From: Erythrobacter sp.
Lineage (GTDB): Bacteria > Pseudomonadota > Alphaproteobacteria > Sphingomonadales > Sphingomonadaceae
Assembly: GCF_035194505.1 (NCBI RefSeq)
Contig: NZ_CP136573.1
Span: 1,661,001 to 1,725,000 of the forward strand
Direction: 5' to 3'
Length of the DNA: 64,000 nt
The position numbers and the translations under genes are program-made. The notes under the pieces were generated by a model. It had not been told where the DNA came from. It worked only from the letters and a program-made list of their open reading frames with translations, and made no database searches. Positions 45,822-55,097 of the stretch are shown piece by piece. The stretch's first letter is position 1, and every line of letters begins with the position of its first letter.

Positions 45822-46859
45822 TCAACCGCCGGTGTTGTAGGGGGCCGAGGTCCAGTTGCGCACCGGGTTCTGCTGGGCGCGGAAGGCAAAGCCGTCGTAA
45901 AGCGCCCGCGCAATCGCCGCGATCCGCTCTTCCCGCGCCGCCCGCGTGCCCTGCCCGGTGACATAGATCGCCACCGCGATGGTGCGCCCGTCGGGACACT
46001 CGATCAGGCCGACATCGCTGGAGGTGTTGCTGAGCGAGCCGGTCTTGTGGCTCACCCGCGCTTCCAATGGGATGTGCGCCGGAATGCGGCGCTTGCCGGT
46101 CACCGTGCGGCTCATCGCGCCGAGTAGCACCCGGCGGCTTTCGGCCGAGAGATATTCGCCGCGGTAGAGCCCCGCCAGCAGCCGCGCCATGGCGCGCGGG
46201 GTGGCCGCATCGCGCTTGTCGATGTGGCGCGCGGGGTCGAATTCGCCGTCGTCGCGCACCAGCGTGGCGATATCGCGGTTGATGCTGAACTCACGGATGC
46301 CCTGACGGCGCGCCCAGTCATTCACCACCGAGGGGCCGCCCACGGCTGCCAGCAAGGCGTCGGTTGCCGGGTTGCTCGAACGGGTGATCATGATCTCGAT
46401 CAGATCGATCGCGGGCATATACTGCCCGGGCCGCACCGGCGCCTTGGCTGAGGAGAAGCGCGCCGAGCGCTCGGGCATCATCAGCGGAAATTCCGATGTC
46501 AGGGCAAACCGGCCCTGCTCGACCATCTCGAGGAAGGTCGCAGCGACCGCCACCTTGCTGGTCGAGGCCATCGGGAAGAGCTGGTCGCCCAGCACCGCCA
46601 CTTCCTCGCCGGTGGCAAGGTCGATTGCGGCAACGCCGATGCGGCCCTGCGATGGATTGGCGAGTTCGGCAATCCGCTGCTCGAAGCTGGAGGCATAGAT
46701 CGCCTCAAAGCTCTGCGGGGTGCGCAGCTCGGTGCCAAAGGCGCGGTCGAAGCTCGACTGGAGCTCGTCCGCCTGTGCGACCGCCGGCGCGGCGATGGTC
46801 GCCAGACTGGCGGCGATGCCGATCGCAAAGACGGAAAAGCGGGTGCGTGCCATGCTCAA
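45822..46859 (-). CDS. Class A beta-lactamase-like serine hydrolase
   Basis: A 345-residue exported protein with signal peptide (SLATIAAPAVAQA). It has the active-site SxxK as STSK at 99-102 (FPMASTSKVAV), SSN in place of SDN (MITRSSNPATDALL), and KTG in ARVSHKTGSLSNTSSDVG near residue 273. The ExxLN omega loop is not obvious. It could be a beta-lactamase, a D,D-peptidase or an esterase; resistance should not be assumed. The start is 46859 or the Met two codons later. Confidence 0.85.
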   Translation of the reverse strand: MSMARTRFSVFAIGIAASLATIAAPAVAQADELQSSFDRAFGTELRTPQSFEAIYASSFEQRIAELANPSQGRIGVAAIDLATGEEVAVLGDQLFPMASTSKVAVAATFLEMVEQGRFALTSEFPLMMPERSARFSSAKAPVRPGQYMPAIDLIEIMITRSSNPATDALLAAVGGPSVVNDWARRQGIREFSINRDIATLVRDDGEFDPARHIDKRDAATPRAMARLLAGLYRGEYLSAESRRVLLGAMSRTVTGKRRIPAHIPLEARVSHKTGSLSNTSSDVGLIECPDGRTIAVAIYVTGQGTRAAREERIAAIARALYDGFAFRAQQNPVRNWTSAPYNTGG

Positions 46860-47103
46860 AAGCTACTCCCTCAGGGTTTCCCTCGGCTTAATACCTACAC
46901 TAGGCATGCGCGATTCCCGCCCGCAAGTTTTCATTTCATGGGGTGCGACGAAAGGTGCGGCTGGCACGACAGGCCTGCGACACGCTCCTGCTCGGGCGAT
47001 GATGCCGGTTCGTCGAAAGCACCCTTGCACCGTCATTCCTCCCCTTGACTGCCCGGCGGATGGCGGCACTCTGCGGCCCGACCATCCGATTTGAAGGGGC
47101 ATC

Positions 47104-49401
47104 ATGATCAACGCATCCAGCCTGCGCGCTTCCGGCGCGCTTTTTTCCGCCTTGCTGCTTTCCGCTTCGGGCGTTGCCTATGCCCAGAGCGTGCCGATCG
47201 TGCAGCCCGGCGCGCCGGGTCAGGCGAGCAAGAAGCTGACCGCCGAGGAAGCCACCAAGCTGGCACAGTCGAGCTACACCGCCTCCGACGTCGCCTTCAT
47301 GCAGCACATGATCGTCCACCATCAGCAGGCGCTCGACATGGCGGTGCTGGTGAAGGACCGCACCAACACCGAAGACCTCGTCTCCATCGCGGGCCGCATC
47401 GAAGGCAGCCAGGCCGATGAAATCGCTTTCATGAAGACCTGGCTGAAGGAGCGCGGCGAGCCGGTGGAAGACCCGGCGATGAAGGGCCATGGCGAACACC
47501 TCCACCACATGATGAAGGGCATGGCCTCGCCCGAAGCGATGAAGGCGCTCGCCGCCGCAAAGGGCACCGAATTCGACCGCCAGTTCCTGACCCTGATGAT
47601 CGCGCATCACGAAGGCGCGGTGGACATGGTCGAGAAGCTGTTCGACGAAGAAGGCACCGCGGCTGATCCGGTGCTCTACCGCTTTGTCAGCGACGTCGAG
47701 AACGAGCAGACCGGCGAGATCAAGCGGATGGACAAGGTGCTCGCGCGCCTGTCCGAAGACCCGCGCTCGGGCCTTGCCGCCGGCTTCGATAATGCCGGAG
47801 AGGCGATCCTGAACCTCACCAAGGTTGCCAGCCTCGGCAAGCCTGCGGGCTTCTTCAATCCGGCCAACCCGGCCGATCTGCGCCCCCCTGCCGCACCCAA
47901 AAAGGGCGAGGAAGACAAGGACAAGACCGAAGCCGCCGCAGCAGTCGAAACCGCTACTGACGCTGCCGTTGCCGCCGCAGCGACTGCGACCAGCGCCGCG
48001 ACCCCCGAGCGCGAGGAGGAAGACCTCACCGAATTCGCCGAACGCTCACCCCTGCTCGATTTCGCCAACACCGACATGGCATTCTTCGACGACATCATGA
48101 TCGCAGGCTCCTACCACGGGTTCAACATCTACAAGCTGGGCACCGACGGCGTGCCGCAGCTGATGAGCTCGGTCGTCTGCCCGGGCGGGCAAGGCGATGT
48201 CTCGGTGGTCGGCAAGATCCTCGTGATGAGCGTCGAGCAGACCCGCGGCCGCGTCGACTGCGGGCTCGAAGGCGCGCCGGGCAAGGTCAATGAAGACCGC
48301 TTCCGCGGCCTGCGCATCTTCGACATTTCCGATCTCAGCAGCCCGCGTCAGGTGGGCGGGGTGCAGACTTGCCGCGGCAGCCACACCCATTCGGTGGTGA
48401 GCGCGGATGACAAGCGCATCATCGTCTACAATTCGGGCACGGCGGGCATCCGCGAGACCGAAGAACTGGCGGGCTGCATCGGCGAGATCCCGGGCGATAC
48501 CCGCACCGCGCTGTTCTCGATCGATGTGATCGAGATCCCGCTGGCCGATCCGTCACAGGCGCGCATCGTCAAGAGCCCGCGCGTCTTCGCCGACGAGACC
48601 ACCGGTACCATTGCAGGGCTGTGGACCGGCGGCGACCATGGCGAGGGCACGCAAGCCACCGCGCCGACTGACCAGTGCCACGACATCACCGTCTTCCCGT
48701 CGAAGAACATCGCGGCCGGTGCCTGTTCGGGCAACGGCATCCTGTTCGACATCCGCGATCCGCTGAACCCGAAGCGCATCGACGTGGCGACCGACACCAC
48801 CTTTGCCTATTGGCACTCGGCCACCTTCAACAATGACGGCACCAAGGTGGTGTTCACCGATGAATGGGGCGGCGGCGGGCGTCCGCGCTGCAAGGCGTCC
48901 GACCCCAAGACCTGGGGTGCCAACGCGATCTACGACATCGTCGATGGCAAGCTCGTGTTCCGCGCGCACTACAAGATGCCCGCACCGCAGAGCGACAAGG
49001 AGAACTGCGTCGCCCACAACGGCTCGATCGTTCCGGTGCCGGGCCGCGATCTGTTCGCCCAGGCGTGGTATCAGGGCGGCATCTCGGTGATGGACTTCAC
49101 CGACAGCGCCAACCCGAAGGAAATCGCCTATTTCGATCGCGGGCCGATCGACGCGAAGCAAATGGTGCTCGGCGGCTACTGGTCGGTCTACTGGTACAAG
49201 GGCCACATCTACGGCACCGAGATCACCCGCGGGATCGACGTCTTCTCCCTCGCGCCGAGTGCCGAGATGACCGAGGCGGAAATCGCGGCGGCCAAGGCGG
49301 CGGTCTATCAGGGCGGCCGGTTCAACCCGCAGACCCAGACGCAGGTGACGTGGGATGCGGCGGCGATCAAGGCAGCCGAGGACAGCCGCAAGGGCGGCTA
49401 A
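47104..49401 (+). CDS. DUF305 and LVIVD-repeat fusion protein, exported
   Basis: A 765-residue protein with a signal peptide (SALLLSASGVAYAQ). Residues about 45-220 are a DUF305 four-helix domain with the His/Met-rich pairs FMQHMIVHHQQALDMA and FLTLMIAHHEGAVDMV, which in relatives bind copper. A charged Ala/Glu linker (about 255-315) leads to a beta-propeller of LVIVD type (GLRIFDISDLSSPRQVG; GISVMDFTDSANPKEIAYF). A periplasmic metal-handling or surface role is inferred. Single gene. Confidence 0.85.
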   Translation: MINASSLRASGALFSALLLSASGVAYAQSVPIVQPGAPGQASKKLTAEEATKLAQSSYTASDVAFMQHMIVHHQQALDMAVLVKDRTNTEDLVSIAGRIEGSQADEIAFMKTWLKERGEPVEDPAMKGHGEHLHHMMKGMASPEAMKALAAAKGTEFDRQFLTLMIAHHEGAVDMVEKLFDEEGTAADPVLYRFVSDVENEQTGEIKRMDKVLARLSEDPRSGLAAGFDNAGEAILNLTKVASLGKPAGFFNPANPADLRPPAAPKKGEEDKDKTEAAAAVETATDAAVAAAATATSAATPEREEEDLTEFAERSPLLDFANTDMAFFDDIMIAGSYHGFNIYKLGTDGVPQLMSSVVCPGGQGDVSVVGKILVMSVEQTRGRVDCGLEGAPGKVNEDRFRGLRIFDISDLSSPRQVGGVQTCRGSHTHSVVSADDKRIIVYNSGTAGIRETEELAGCIGEIPGDTRTALFSIDVIEIPLADPSQARIVKSPRVFADETTGTIAGLWTGGDHGEGTQATAPTDQCHDITVFPSKNIAAGACSGNGILFDIRDPLNPKRIDVATDTTFAYWHSATFNNDGTKVVFTDEWGGGGRPRCKASDPKTWGANAIYDIVDGKLVFRAHYKMPAPQSDKENCVAHNGSIVPVPGRDLFAQAWYQGGISVMDFTDSANPKEIAYFDRGPIDAKQMVLGGYWSVYWYKGHIYGTEITRGIDVFSLAPSAEMTEAEIAAAKAAVYQGGRFNPQTQTQVTWDAAAIKAAEDSRKGG

Positions 49402-49406
49402 CGAAC

Positions 49407-50630
49407 CTAGGTAACGGCAGCGCGCTGATTGAACTCCGCGCGCTGCCACTCCCCGCTGCCCAGCACCTCGGCGATGTGGCGCGCGGCAGCGGCCATGTCG
49501 GCAAAGCGCAGGTATGCCGGGGCAAAGCCCAGCCGCAGCACATCGGGATCGCGGAAGTCGCCGATCACCCCGCGCGCGATCAGTGCCTGACAGATCGCAT
49601 AGGCGTGGGGCGCACGGAACGAGAGCTGGCTCCCGCGCGCGTCGCTGGTCGCCGGGCTGGCCAGTTCAAGGTTCACGCCCAGATCGGCAAGGCAGGCGAG
49701 CAGGAATTCCGAAAGCGCCTGCGATTTGGCGTAAAGCCGCGCGACGCCGATCTCGGCAATCAGCTCCACCCCGACTTCCAGGGCGGCCAACCCGAGCACC
49801 GGCGAGGTGCCGCACAAAAGCTGCTCGATCCCCGGCGCAGGGGCATAGTCGTCGGAGAAAGCGAAGGGCGCGGCGTGGCCGAACCAGCCGGTCAGCGGCT
49901 GGGCGAGATGGGCATGGTGGCGCGCGGCGACATAGGCAAAGGCCGGTGCCCCCGGCCCGCCGCACAGGTACTTGTATCCGCACCCGACCGCGAAGTCGGC
50001 CCCGGCCCCGTTCAGATCGACCGGTAGCGCCCCGGTCGAATGCGACAGGTCCCACAGCACCAGCGCGCCAGCCTCGTGCGCGGCGCGGGTGAGCGCGGCC
50101 ATGTCGTGCATCGCGCCGGTCTTGTAATGGACATGGGTGAGCATCAGCAGCGCGACTTCGTCGTCCAGCGCCTCAGCGAGCGCCTCGCGCGGGGCCAGCC
50201 GCCGCTCGGCAAGCCCCTGCGCTTCAAGGCCTGCGATCATGTAGAGATCGGTCGGGAAATTGCCCGGTTCGGACAGGATCACCTTGCGGCCCGGGCGCAT
50301 GGCGAGCGCCGCCGCGATCAGTTTGAACAGGTTCACGCTGGTAGAATCGCAGGCGACCACCTCGCCCGCTGCCGCGCCGATCAGGGGTGCGATCTTGCTC
50401 CCGATCCGGCCCGCAGCCTCGAACCAATGGGCGCTGTTCCACGAACGGATCAGCCCCTCGCCCCATTCCTGTTCGACCACGCGGGCCATGACCCCGGGGG
50501 TCGCCCTGGGCAGCGCGCCCAGCGAATTGCCGTCGAGGTAGATCACGCCTTCGGGCAGGGTGAAACACTCCCGGAAAGAGCTGAGCGGATCGGCGGCGTC
50601 GAATTCGGCGGCGCGGGTCTCGGGGGTCAT
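49407..50630 (-). CDS. kynU: Kynureninase
   Basis: A 407-residue PLP enzyme cleaving kynurenine to anthranilate and Ala. It has LDGNSLGALPRATP, SWNSAHWFEAAGRIG, LWDLSHSTGALPVDL, and the PLP Lys in VGCGYKYLCGGPGAPAF. ATG at 50630 overlaps the kynA stop (ATGA), so the two are coupled. The longer frame upstream is kynA in another frame. Confidence 0.96.
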   Translation of the reverse strand: MTPETRAAEFDAADPLSSFRECFTLPEGVIYLDGNSLGALPRATPGVMARVVEQEWGEGLIRSWNSAHWFEAAGRIGSKIAPLIGAAAGEVVACDSTSVNLFKLIAAALAMRPGRKVILSEPGNFPTDLYMIAGLEAQGLAERRLAPREALAEALDDEVALLMLTHVHYKTGAMHDMAALTRAAHEAGALVLWDLSHSTGALPVDLNGAGADFAVGCGYKYLCGGPGAPAFAYVAARHHAHLAQPLTGWFGHAAPFAFSDDYAPAPGIEQLLCGTSPVLGLAALEVGVELIAEIGVARLYAKSQALSEFLLACLADLGVNLELASPATSDARGSQLSFRAPHAYAICQALIARGVIGDFRDPDVLRLGFAPAYLRFADMAAAARHIAEVLGSGEWQRAEFNQRAAVT

Positions 50631-51418
50631 ATCGCGGTCCTGACGCTCAGCAGTTCGGGGAAGAAGGCCTGCTTCAGCACCCCTTCGAGATAGGGCACGC
50701 CCGGCGTGCCGCCGGTGCCGCGCTTGAAACCGATGATCCGCTCGACGGTCTTCAAATGCCCGAAGCGCCAGCGCTGGAAGTGATATTCGAGATCGACCAG
50801 CTTTTCGGCAAGTTCGTAGAGATCCCAGTGATCCTCCGGCTCTCGGTAGATCGCCGCCCACGCCGCCTCGAGGCTGGGGTTGTGCGCGTATGGCCCCGAA
50901 AGATCGCGGGCCAGCGCCGCATCATCCAGGGCAAAGCCGCGCCGCGCCAGCAGCCGGATCGCCGCATCATAGAGGCTCGCGCGCCCGCGCTCGCTCTCCA
51001 GCCGGTCAGCCCAGTCGGCATTGTCCTTGTGGAGCCGCACGTGCTTGGCATCCCGCCCGCCGAGCATGAATTCCATCATCCGGTACTGCGGCGACTGGAA
51101 CCCGCTCGACGCACCCAGATGCGGGCGGATCGCCGAATAGTCGTGCGGAGTCATGGTCGAGAGCACGTCCCAGCTCTGGATCAGCTGCTGCTGCGCCCGC
51201 GCCACCCGCGCCAGCATCTTGAAAGCGGGACGCAGCCGGTCGCTCTCGATCGCTTCGCGCGCGGCGGTCAGCTCGTGCAGGCACAGCTTGAGCCACAGCT
51301 CGCTCGCCTGATGGACGATGATGAACAGGAGCTCGTCATGCGCGTCCGAGGCAGGATGCTGGGCGGCAAGAATGCGGTCGAGATCGAGGTAGCTCGAATA
51401 GGTGACGTTGTCGGCCAT
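50627..51418 (-). CDS. kynA: Tryptophan 2,3-dioxygenase
   Basis: A 263-residue haem enzyme opening the Trp ring to N-formylkynurenine. It has TYSSYLDLDRILAAQHP, the His/Glu helix HDELLFIIVHQASELWLKL (haem-side His in DELLFIIVHQ), and RFGHLKTVERIIGFKRGTGGTPGV near the end. kynA-kynU form a two-gene operon; no kynB formamidase gene is next to them. Confidence 0.97.
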   Translation of the reverse strand: MADNVTYSSYLDLDRILAAQHPASDAHDELLFIIVHQASELWLKLCLHELTAAREAIESDRLRPAFKMLARVARAQQQLIQSWDVLSTMTPHDYSAIRPHLGASSGFQSPQYRMMEFMLGGRDAKHVRLHKDNADWADRLESERGRASLYDAAIRLLARRGFALDDAALARDLSGPYAHNPSLEAAWAAIYREPEDHWDLYELAEKLVDLEYHFQRWRFGHLKTVERIIGFKRGTGGTPGVPYLEGVLKQAFFPELLSVRTAI

Positions 51419-51454
51419 GGCCTGCGCCTTAGCGCGGGGCGACGGGAGAGGAAA

Positions 51455-51868
51455 CTACCCCTCGATCACGCGGGTCTGCGGATGGTGCTTGTCGAGATGC
51501 CTGCGGATGATCCTGAGGTTGCGGCTGTTGGAGCGGAACACGAAGTCCGCCGTGTCGCCCACCACCGGGATCGCGCCGATCGCGGTGTCGAACAGCACAT
51601 TGGCGCCCATTCGCGCGAGCTTCCATTTGGGCAGGCCGAGATTGCGCGCTTCCCACACGACATAGGCACCCATCGCCGTGGTCAGCAGGTCGCCGAGCAC
51701 CGGCACCAGCCCGATTATCGCGTCGAGCCCGACCGGCATGTTCACGCCCGGCACGGTGAAGCTGCGTTCAAGCAGGCGTTCGAGCATTCCCACTCGCGCC
51801 CGCACCGATGCGGGATCGGTGCCGGTGGGGAGGGAAAAGCTCATCTGTTGCGGGCGGGGATCGTTCAC
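51455..51868 (-). CDS. DUF4112 membrane protein
   Basis: A 137-residue protein with LERSFTVPGVNMPVGLDAIIGLVPVLGD and GANVLFDTAIGAIPVVGDTADFVFRSN (the PVxGD repeats), the pattern of DUF4112. The GTG at 51868 is chosen because AAGGA lies eight bases upstream. Function unknown. It follows kynA on the same strand with a short gap. Confidence 0.83.
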   Translation of the reverse strand: MNDPRPQQMSFSLPTGTDPASVRARVGMLERLLERSFTVPGVNMPVGLDAIIGLVPVLGDLLTTAMGAYVVWEARNLGLPKWKLARMGANVLFDTAIGAIPVVGDTADFVFRSNSRNLRIIRRHLDKHHPQTRVIEG

Positions 51869-51888
51869 TGGCGCAATCCTTTCGCCCC

Positions 51889-53355
51889 CTATGTGGTGGG
51901 CTGGGAGAGCGGGAACAAGGGGTGGAGGCCCCACTGGTTGGCGAGGTAATTGCTGACCGAACCGCGCACCAGCGACCAGCGCACCGGCGCGCCGAGCGGA
52001 ATGTAGACCTCGCGCTTCATCAGCGCGGCGTGGGCCTCGGCAAGGATCTTGTGGCGCGCGGCAAGGTCGCGTTCGGTCAACGAGCGCCGCACCAGTGCAT
52101 CGGCCTCGGGCGAGCACAGGCCGGCACCGAGCGCGCAGTTGAACTGGTTGAGATACCAGCGCGGCGAGAAATAGCGCGCCACCGTGTCCCGCAGTTCAAG
52201 ATCGGCATTGCGCCCCGGAGCGACACGCTGGACAGTCACGCCGATCGCCCCCCAGGCCCGGGCCAGTTCTCGGTAAAGCAGATCGCTGCCCGGCCCCGCC
52301 GGCAGACCAAGGCGCACCTTCGCCTCGCGTCCCGATCCCGCGCTCCATGCCCGGATGCGCGCGGCGGCCGTCTGGCGCCGCTGTTCGAGCGACATGTCCT
52401 GCCAGCGCTCGGCCGGATAGGGTGGCTCGACATAGAGGCCGGGCGGCACGATCCAGGTGCTGGCCTGCCAGCCGCCGAGGCCGAAAGGCTGGATCAGGGC
52501 GCCGCGATCAATCGCCATCGACAGCGCCTCGCGCCGGGCCGGATCGGCCAGCACCCCGCGATCCGAGCGGACCACCAGGCCCAGCAGCCCGAAGGCCGGA
52601 TCGACCTGAATGGTCCCGCGCGAGAGCGGTCCGGCCTCGGCCAGCGGAAAATCCGCAATGGTGCCGCCCAGCACCAGATCGACATCCCCCCGCGAAAAGG
52701 CCTCGACCGCCTTCTTCGCGGGCAGTGCTTCGATCTGCAGCGGGCGCGCAATCGCCTCCCAGTCCTCGCGCGCCGGAAGCCCGCGTGTCTCGGGCGGCAG
52801 GGCCGACAGACGCGCAGCGCCCGCCTTGTCCTTGCGCGACATCACCATCGGGCCGCCGCCGCGACCGCTCTTGACGAAACCGAGCTCAGGCTGGGCCAGC
52901 AATCGCAGGAAATCGGGCATCGGCCCGGACAGGCGCACTTCGATGACGCGGCCGGTCATGGCGCGGATATCGGAGATCTTGTCGAGATCAATGCCGAGCG
53001 ACGTGCCGCGCAGCCGCGCAATCGATCCGCGCAACAGGCTGCGAACTTCAGGCGCGGTGATCTCGCCGCCGCCGGGCCAGTTCCCGTCACGCAGGCGGAA
53101 GATGTAGCTGAGCCCGTCATCGGTGACGATCCAGCGCTCGGCCAGCGCCGGGACCACCTGTCCGCCGGCATCGAGCGTCACCAGCCCCTCGGCGGTTGCC
53201 GCGCGCAGGTGCTGGGCTGCGGGGGAGAGGCGTACGCCTTGCTGGAACAGGCTGTCGGATGTGCCGATCACTGCAATGCCGACCGGACCACCGCCATTGG
53301 ACGGCCCGCAGGAACCAAGCAGCGCGAGGCACAGAAGGGCAAGCCAGAGTCGCAT
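51889..53355 (-). CDS. Oligopeptide/dipeptide-type solute-binding lipoprotein
   Basis: A 488-residue exported lipoprotein of the SBP family 5. The signal LWLALLCLALLGSCG holds the lipobox. Family features are TAEGLVTLDAGGQVVPALAERW (early) and RREALSMAIDRGALI (middle). No permease or ATPase genes are adjacent, so it is an orphan binding protein or has another role. It lies 20 bases upstream of the DUF4112 gene on the same strand. Confidence 0.85.
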   Translation of the reverse strand: MRLWLALLCLALLGSCGPSNGGGPVGIAVIGTSDSLFQQGVRLSPAAQHLRAATAEGLVTLDAGGQVVPALAERWIVTDDGLSYIFRLRDGNWPGGGEITAPEVRSLLRGSIARLRGTSLGIDLDKISDIRAMTGRVIEVRLSGPMPDFLRLLAQPELGFVKSGRGGGPMVMSRKDKAGAARLSALPPETRGLPAREDWEAIARPLQIEALPAKKAVEAFSRGDVDLVLGGTIADFPLAEAGPLSRGTIQVDPAFGLLGLVVRSDRGVLADPARREALSMAIDRGALIQPFGLGGWQASTWIVPPGLYVEPPYPAERWQDMSLEQRRQTAAARIRAWSAGSGREAKVRLGLPAGPGSDLLYRELARAWGAIGVTVQRVAPGRNADLELRDTVARYFSPRWYLNQFNCALGAGLCSPEADALVRRSLTERDLAARHKILAEAHAALMKREVYIPLGAPVRWSLVRGSVSNYLANQWGLHPLFPLSQPTT

Positions 53356-53467
53356 TGCGTCCTGACTAGCAGCTTGAAACGCCGCGGTCAGCTTGCCAGC
53401 ACCGGTATTGCCCCGCCAAGACGGGCCTTCCGGCAATTTGCGGGAGGGCGGGCCGGCGCGCCCGCGA

Positions 53468-53845
53468 TCAGAGCTTGCGGAGTTTGGCAGTCTCGGGCGG
53501 CGGCGGAGCGCGGTGCGCCCTTGAAAGTTCAGCCGCCGCCAAGCTCGCAACCTCGGCGGCACCGAGCGGACGGCGGGCCTTCTGGGAATCGATTTCCTCG
53601 TCGAAAGCGATGCCGAAGCGATCATCCTGCACCCATGCGACCGTCCCGGGGACGCTGCCGATATTGCGCAGTTCGACATCGACGCGGTGGCCGCGCTTCA
53701 CCTTGAGGTTGCCCTCGGCCATCATTCCGCCATCGGAGAGATTGCGCACGCGAACGCGGTTGGCTTCCGCCCCTTGTTCGATACGAATATCGGCCAACAG
53801 GAACAGGCTGTCGCGGGCCACGCTCCGTGTCTCAACCCCAGTCAT
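53468..53845 (-). CDS. PilZ domain protein
   Basis: A 125-residue protein made of one PilZ domain with RVRVRNLSDGGMMAEG, the D/NxSxxG c-di-GMP motif, and an upstream Arg-rich strand. It would bind cyclic di-GMP and signal to motility or surface functions. The C-terminus is Pro/Lys-rich. Single gene. Confidence 0.88.
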   Translation of the reverse strand: MTGVETRSVARDSLFLLADIRIEQGAEANRVRVRNLSDGGMMAEGNLKVKRGHRVDVELRNIGSVPGTVAWVQDDRFGIAFDEEIDSQKARRPLGAAEVASLAAAELSRAHRAPPPPETAKLRKL

Positions 53846-54016
53846 CGCAGGATCGCCTCCATCTCCATCGCTGCCTGCAGCTTACGGCAAGGGCCGCGCA
53901 GACACCATCTTGCGCTAGGCAAGCGCAGTTAACGGGTCGTAAAATCCACAGTCCCGGCGGGGTGTAGCGATAACTCTGTCCCATCGCGGCACATGATGCG
54001 CGAAAGGCCCGGGCGA

Positions 54017-54475
54017 TCAGTCGTCGCGCGAGATCTTTTCGCGGCGCTCGTGGGCTTCCTGCGCCTCGACCGTCATGGTCGCGACCGGGCGCGCGATCAA
54101 CCGGCGCAGGCCGATCGGATCGCCCGTCTTCTCGCAATAACCGTACTCGCCCTCGTCGAGACGGCGCAGGGCGGAGTCGATCTTGGCGACCAGCTTGCGC
54201 TGGCGATCACGCGTGCGCAGTTCGATACCCCAGTCGGTTTCGCTCGATGCGCGGTCGGTGAGGTCGGCTTCGCGGATCGGGCCGTCAGCAAGGGATTGCA
54301 GGGTCTGGCCGGCAGCGGAATGGATCGAGCGCTTCCATTCGATCAGCAGCATCCGGAAATAGGCCTGCTGGCGATCATTCATGTATTCCTCGTCTTCGCT
54401 CGGGACGTAGTCCTCGGCGATCAGGCGCTTGGCCTTTTCAAGGATATCGATTTCGTCAGACGCGGCAGATGCCAT
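54017..54475 (-). CDS. dksA: DksA-type RNA polymerase-binding protein, cysteine-poor
   Basis: A 152-residue protein with a long coiled-coil (RKLVAKIDSALRRLDEGEYG) and the DksA zinc-finger fold. Only one of the four zinc Cys remains: YCEKTGDPIGLRRLIARP, with MTVEAQ where CxxC normally stands. It binds RNA polymerase with ppGpp in relatives. The Cys loss resembles other alphaproteobacterial copies that do not need zinc. Confidence 0.92.
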   Translation of the reverse strand: MASAASDEIDILEKAKRLIAEDYVPSEDEEYMNDRQQAYFRMLLIEWKRSIHSAAGQTLQSLADGPIREADLTDRASSETDWGIELRTRDRQRKLVAKIDSALRRLDEGEYGYCEKTGDPIGLRRLIARPVATMTVEAQEAHERREKISRDD

Positions 54476-54682
54476 GTGGCTCTCAATCCCAAAGATCGCT
54501 TTTGCGGGCTTTAGCGTCCTGACGCCTGAATTTTTTCATGGCTCACTTGGTCCCGCAAGAAAAGCTATGGGCGCGCTATAGGCAAGGCCCCGTAACCGCA
54601 CAAGCGGCTTTGACATGCGCCTTGGCGAAACGACGTAGGTGCCGCTCCCGCGCTCTGGCGACCGCACAAAGCTGCGATGGCG

Positions 54683-54698
54683 TTAACCAATTATTGAC
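54683..54698. promoter_or_regulatory. CtrA-box-like site before the Sel1 gene
   Basis: TTAA-CCAATTA-TTGAC, the TTAA-N7-TTAAC box with one mismatch, about 70 bases before the ATG at 54768. CtrA is encoded in the same window. The rest of the 292-bp gap holds a TTGACA at 54610 but no clear -10. Confidence 0.45.
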
Positions 54699-54767
54699 CA
54701 TGTTAGCCGACTTCTCAGGGGACGGAGGGCCGCAGGGGGCGGCTCGAAGACTAACGGGGACTAAACC

Positions 54768-55097
54768 ATGCAGCTGATCACGATCACCGCTTCGGAAAAG
54801 CGTGTTTCACGTGAAACAGTGACCGATCTCGGGCTTGCACGCTGGCTGGCGGCGGCGAGCGAAGGCGATACGGGGGCCTGCTTCGATCTGGGCGTCGCTT
54901 ACTCGACCGGCAGCAACGGCGTGGAATGCGATCTCATCGAGGCCCACAAGTGGTTCAACCTCGCCGCATCGCGCGGTCATGAAGAGGCTGCCCACTGCCG
55001 CGCCGATATCTCCGACGAGATGACCGCCCGCGAAATCGCCGAAGCCCAGCGCCGTGCGCGCCAGTGGCTCGCCGAAGAGCGCCTGCGCGCCGCCTAA
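54768..55097 (+). CDS. Small Sel1-like repeat protein carrying parS
   Basis: A 109-residue protein. One Sel1/TPR-like unit is visible (LGVAYSTGSNGVECDLIEAHKWFNLAASRGHEEAA, given by its pattern DLIEAHKWFNLAASRG). The N-terminal region encodes RVSRETV through a perfect parS. Sel1 proteins act as protein scaffolds. The stop overlaps the convergent GNAT gene by four bases. Confidence 0.82.
   Translation: MQLITITASEKRVSRETVTDLGLARWLAAASEGDTGACFDLGVAYSTGSNGVECDLIEAHKWFNLAASRGHEEAAHCRADISDEMTAREIAEAQRRARQWLAEERLRAA
54803..54818. other. parS centromere site (perfect)
   Basis: TGTTTCACGTGAAACA inside the Sel1 gene, 36 bases from its start; the right-most site in the window. Confidence 0.92.
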
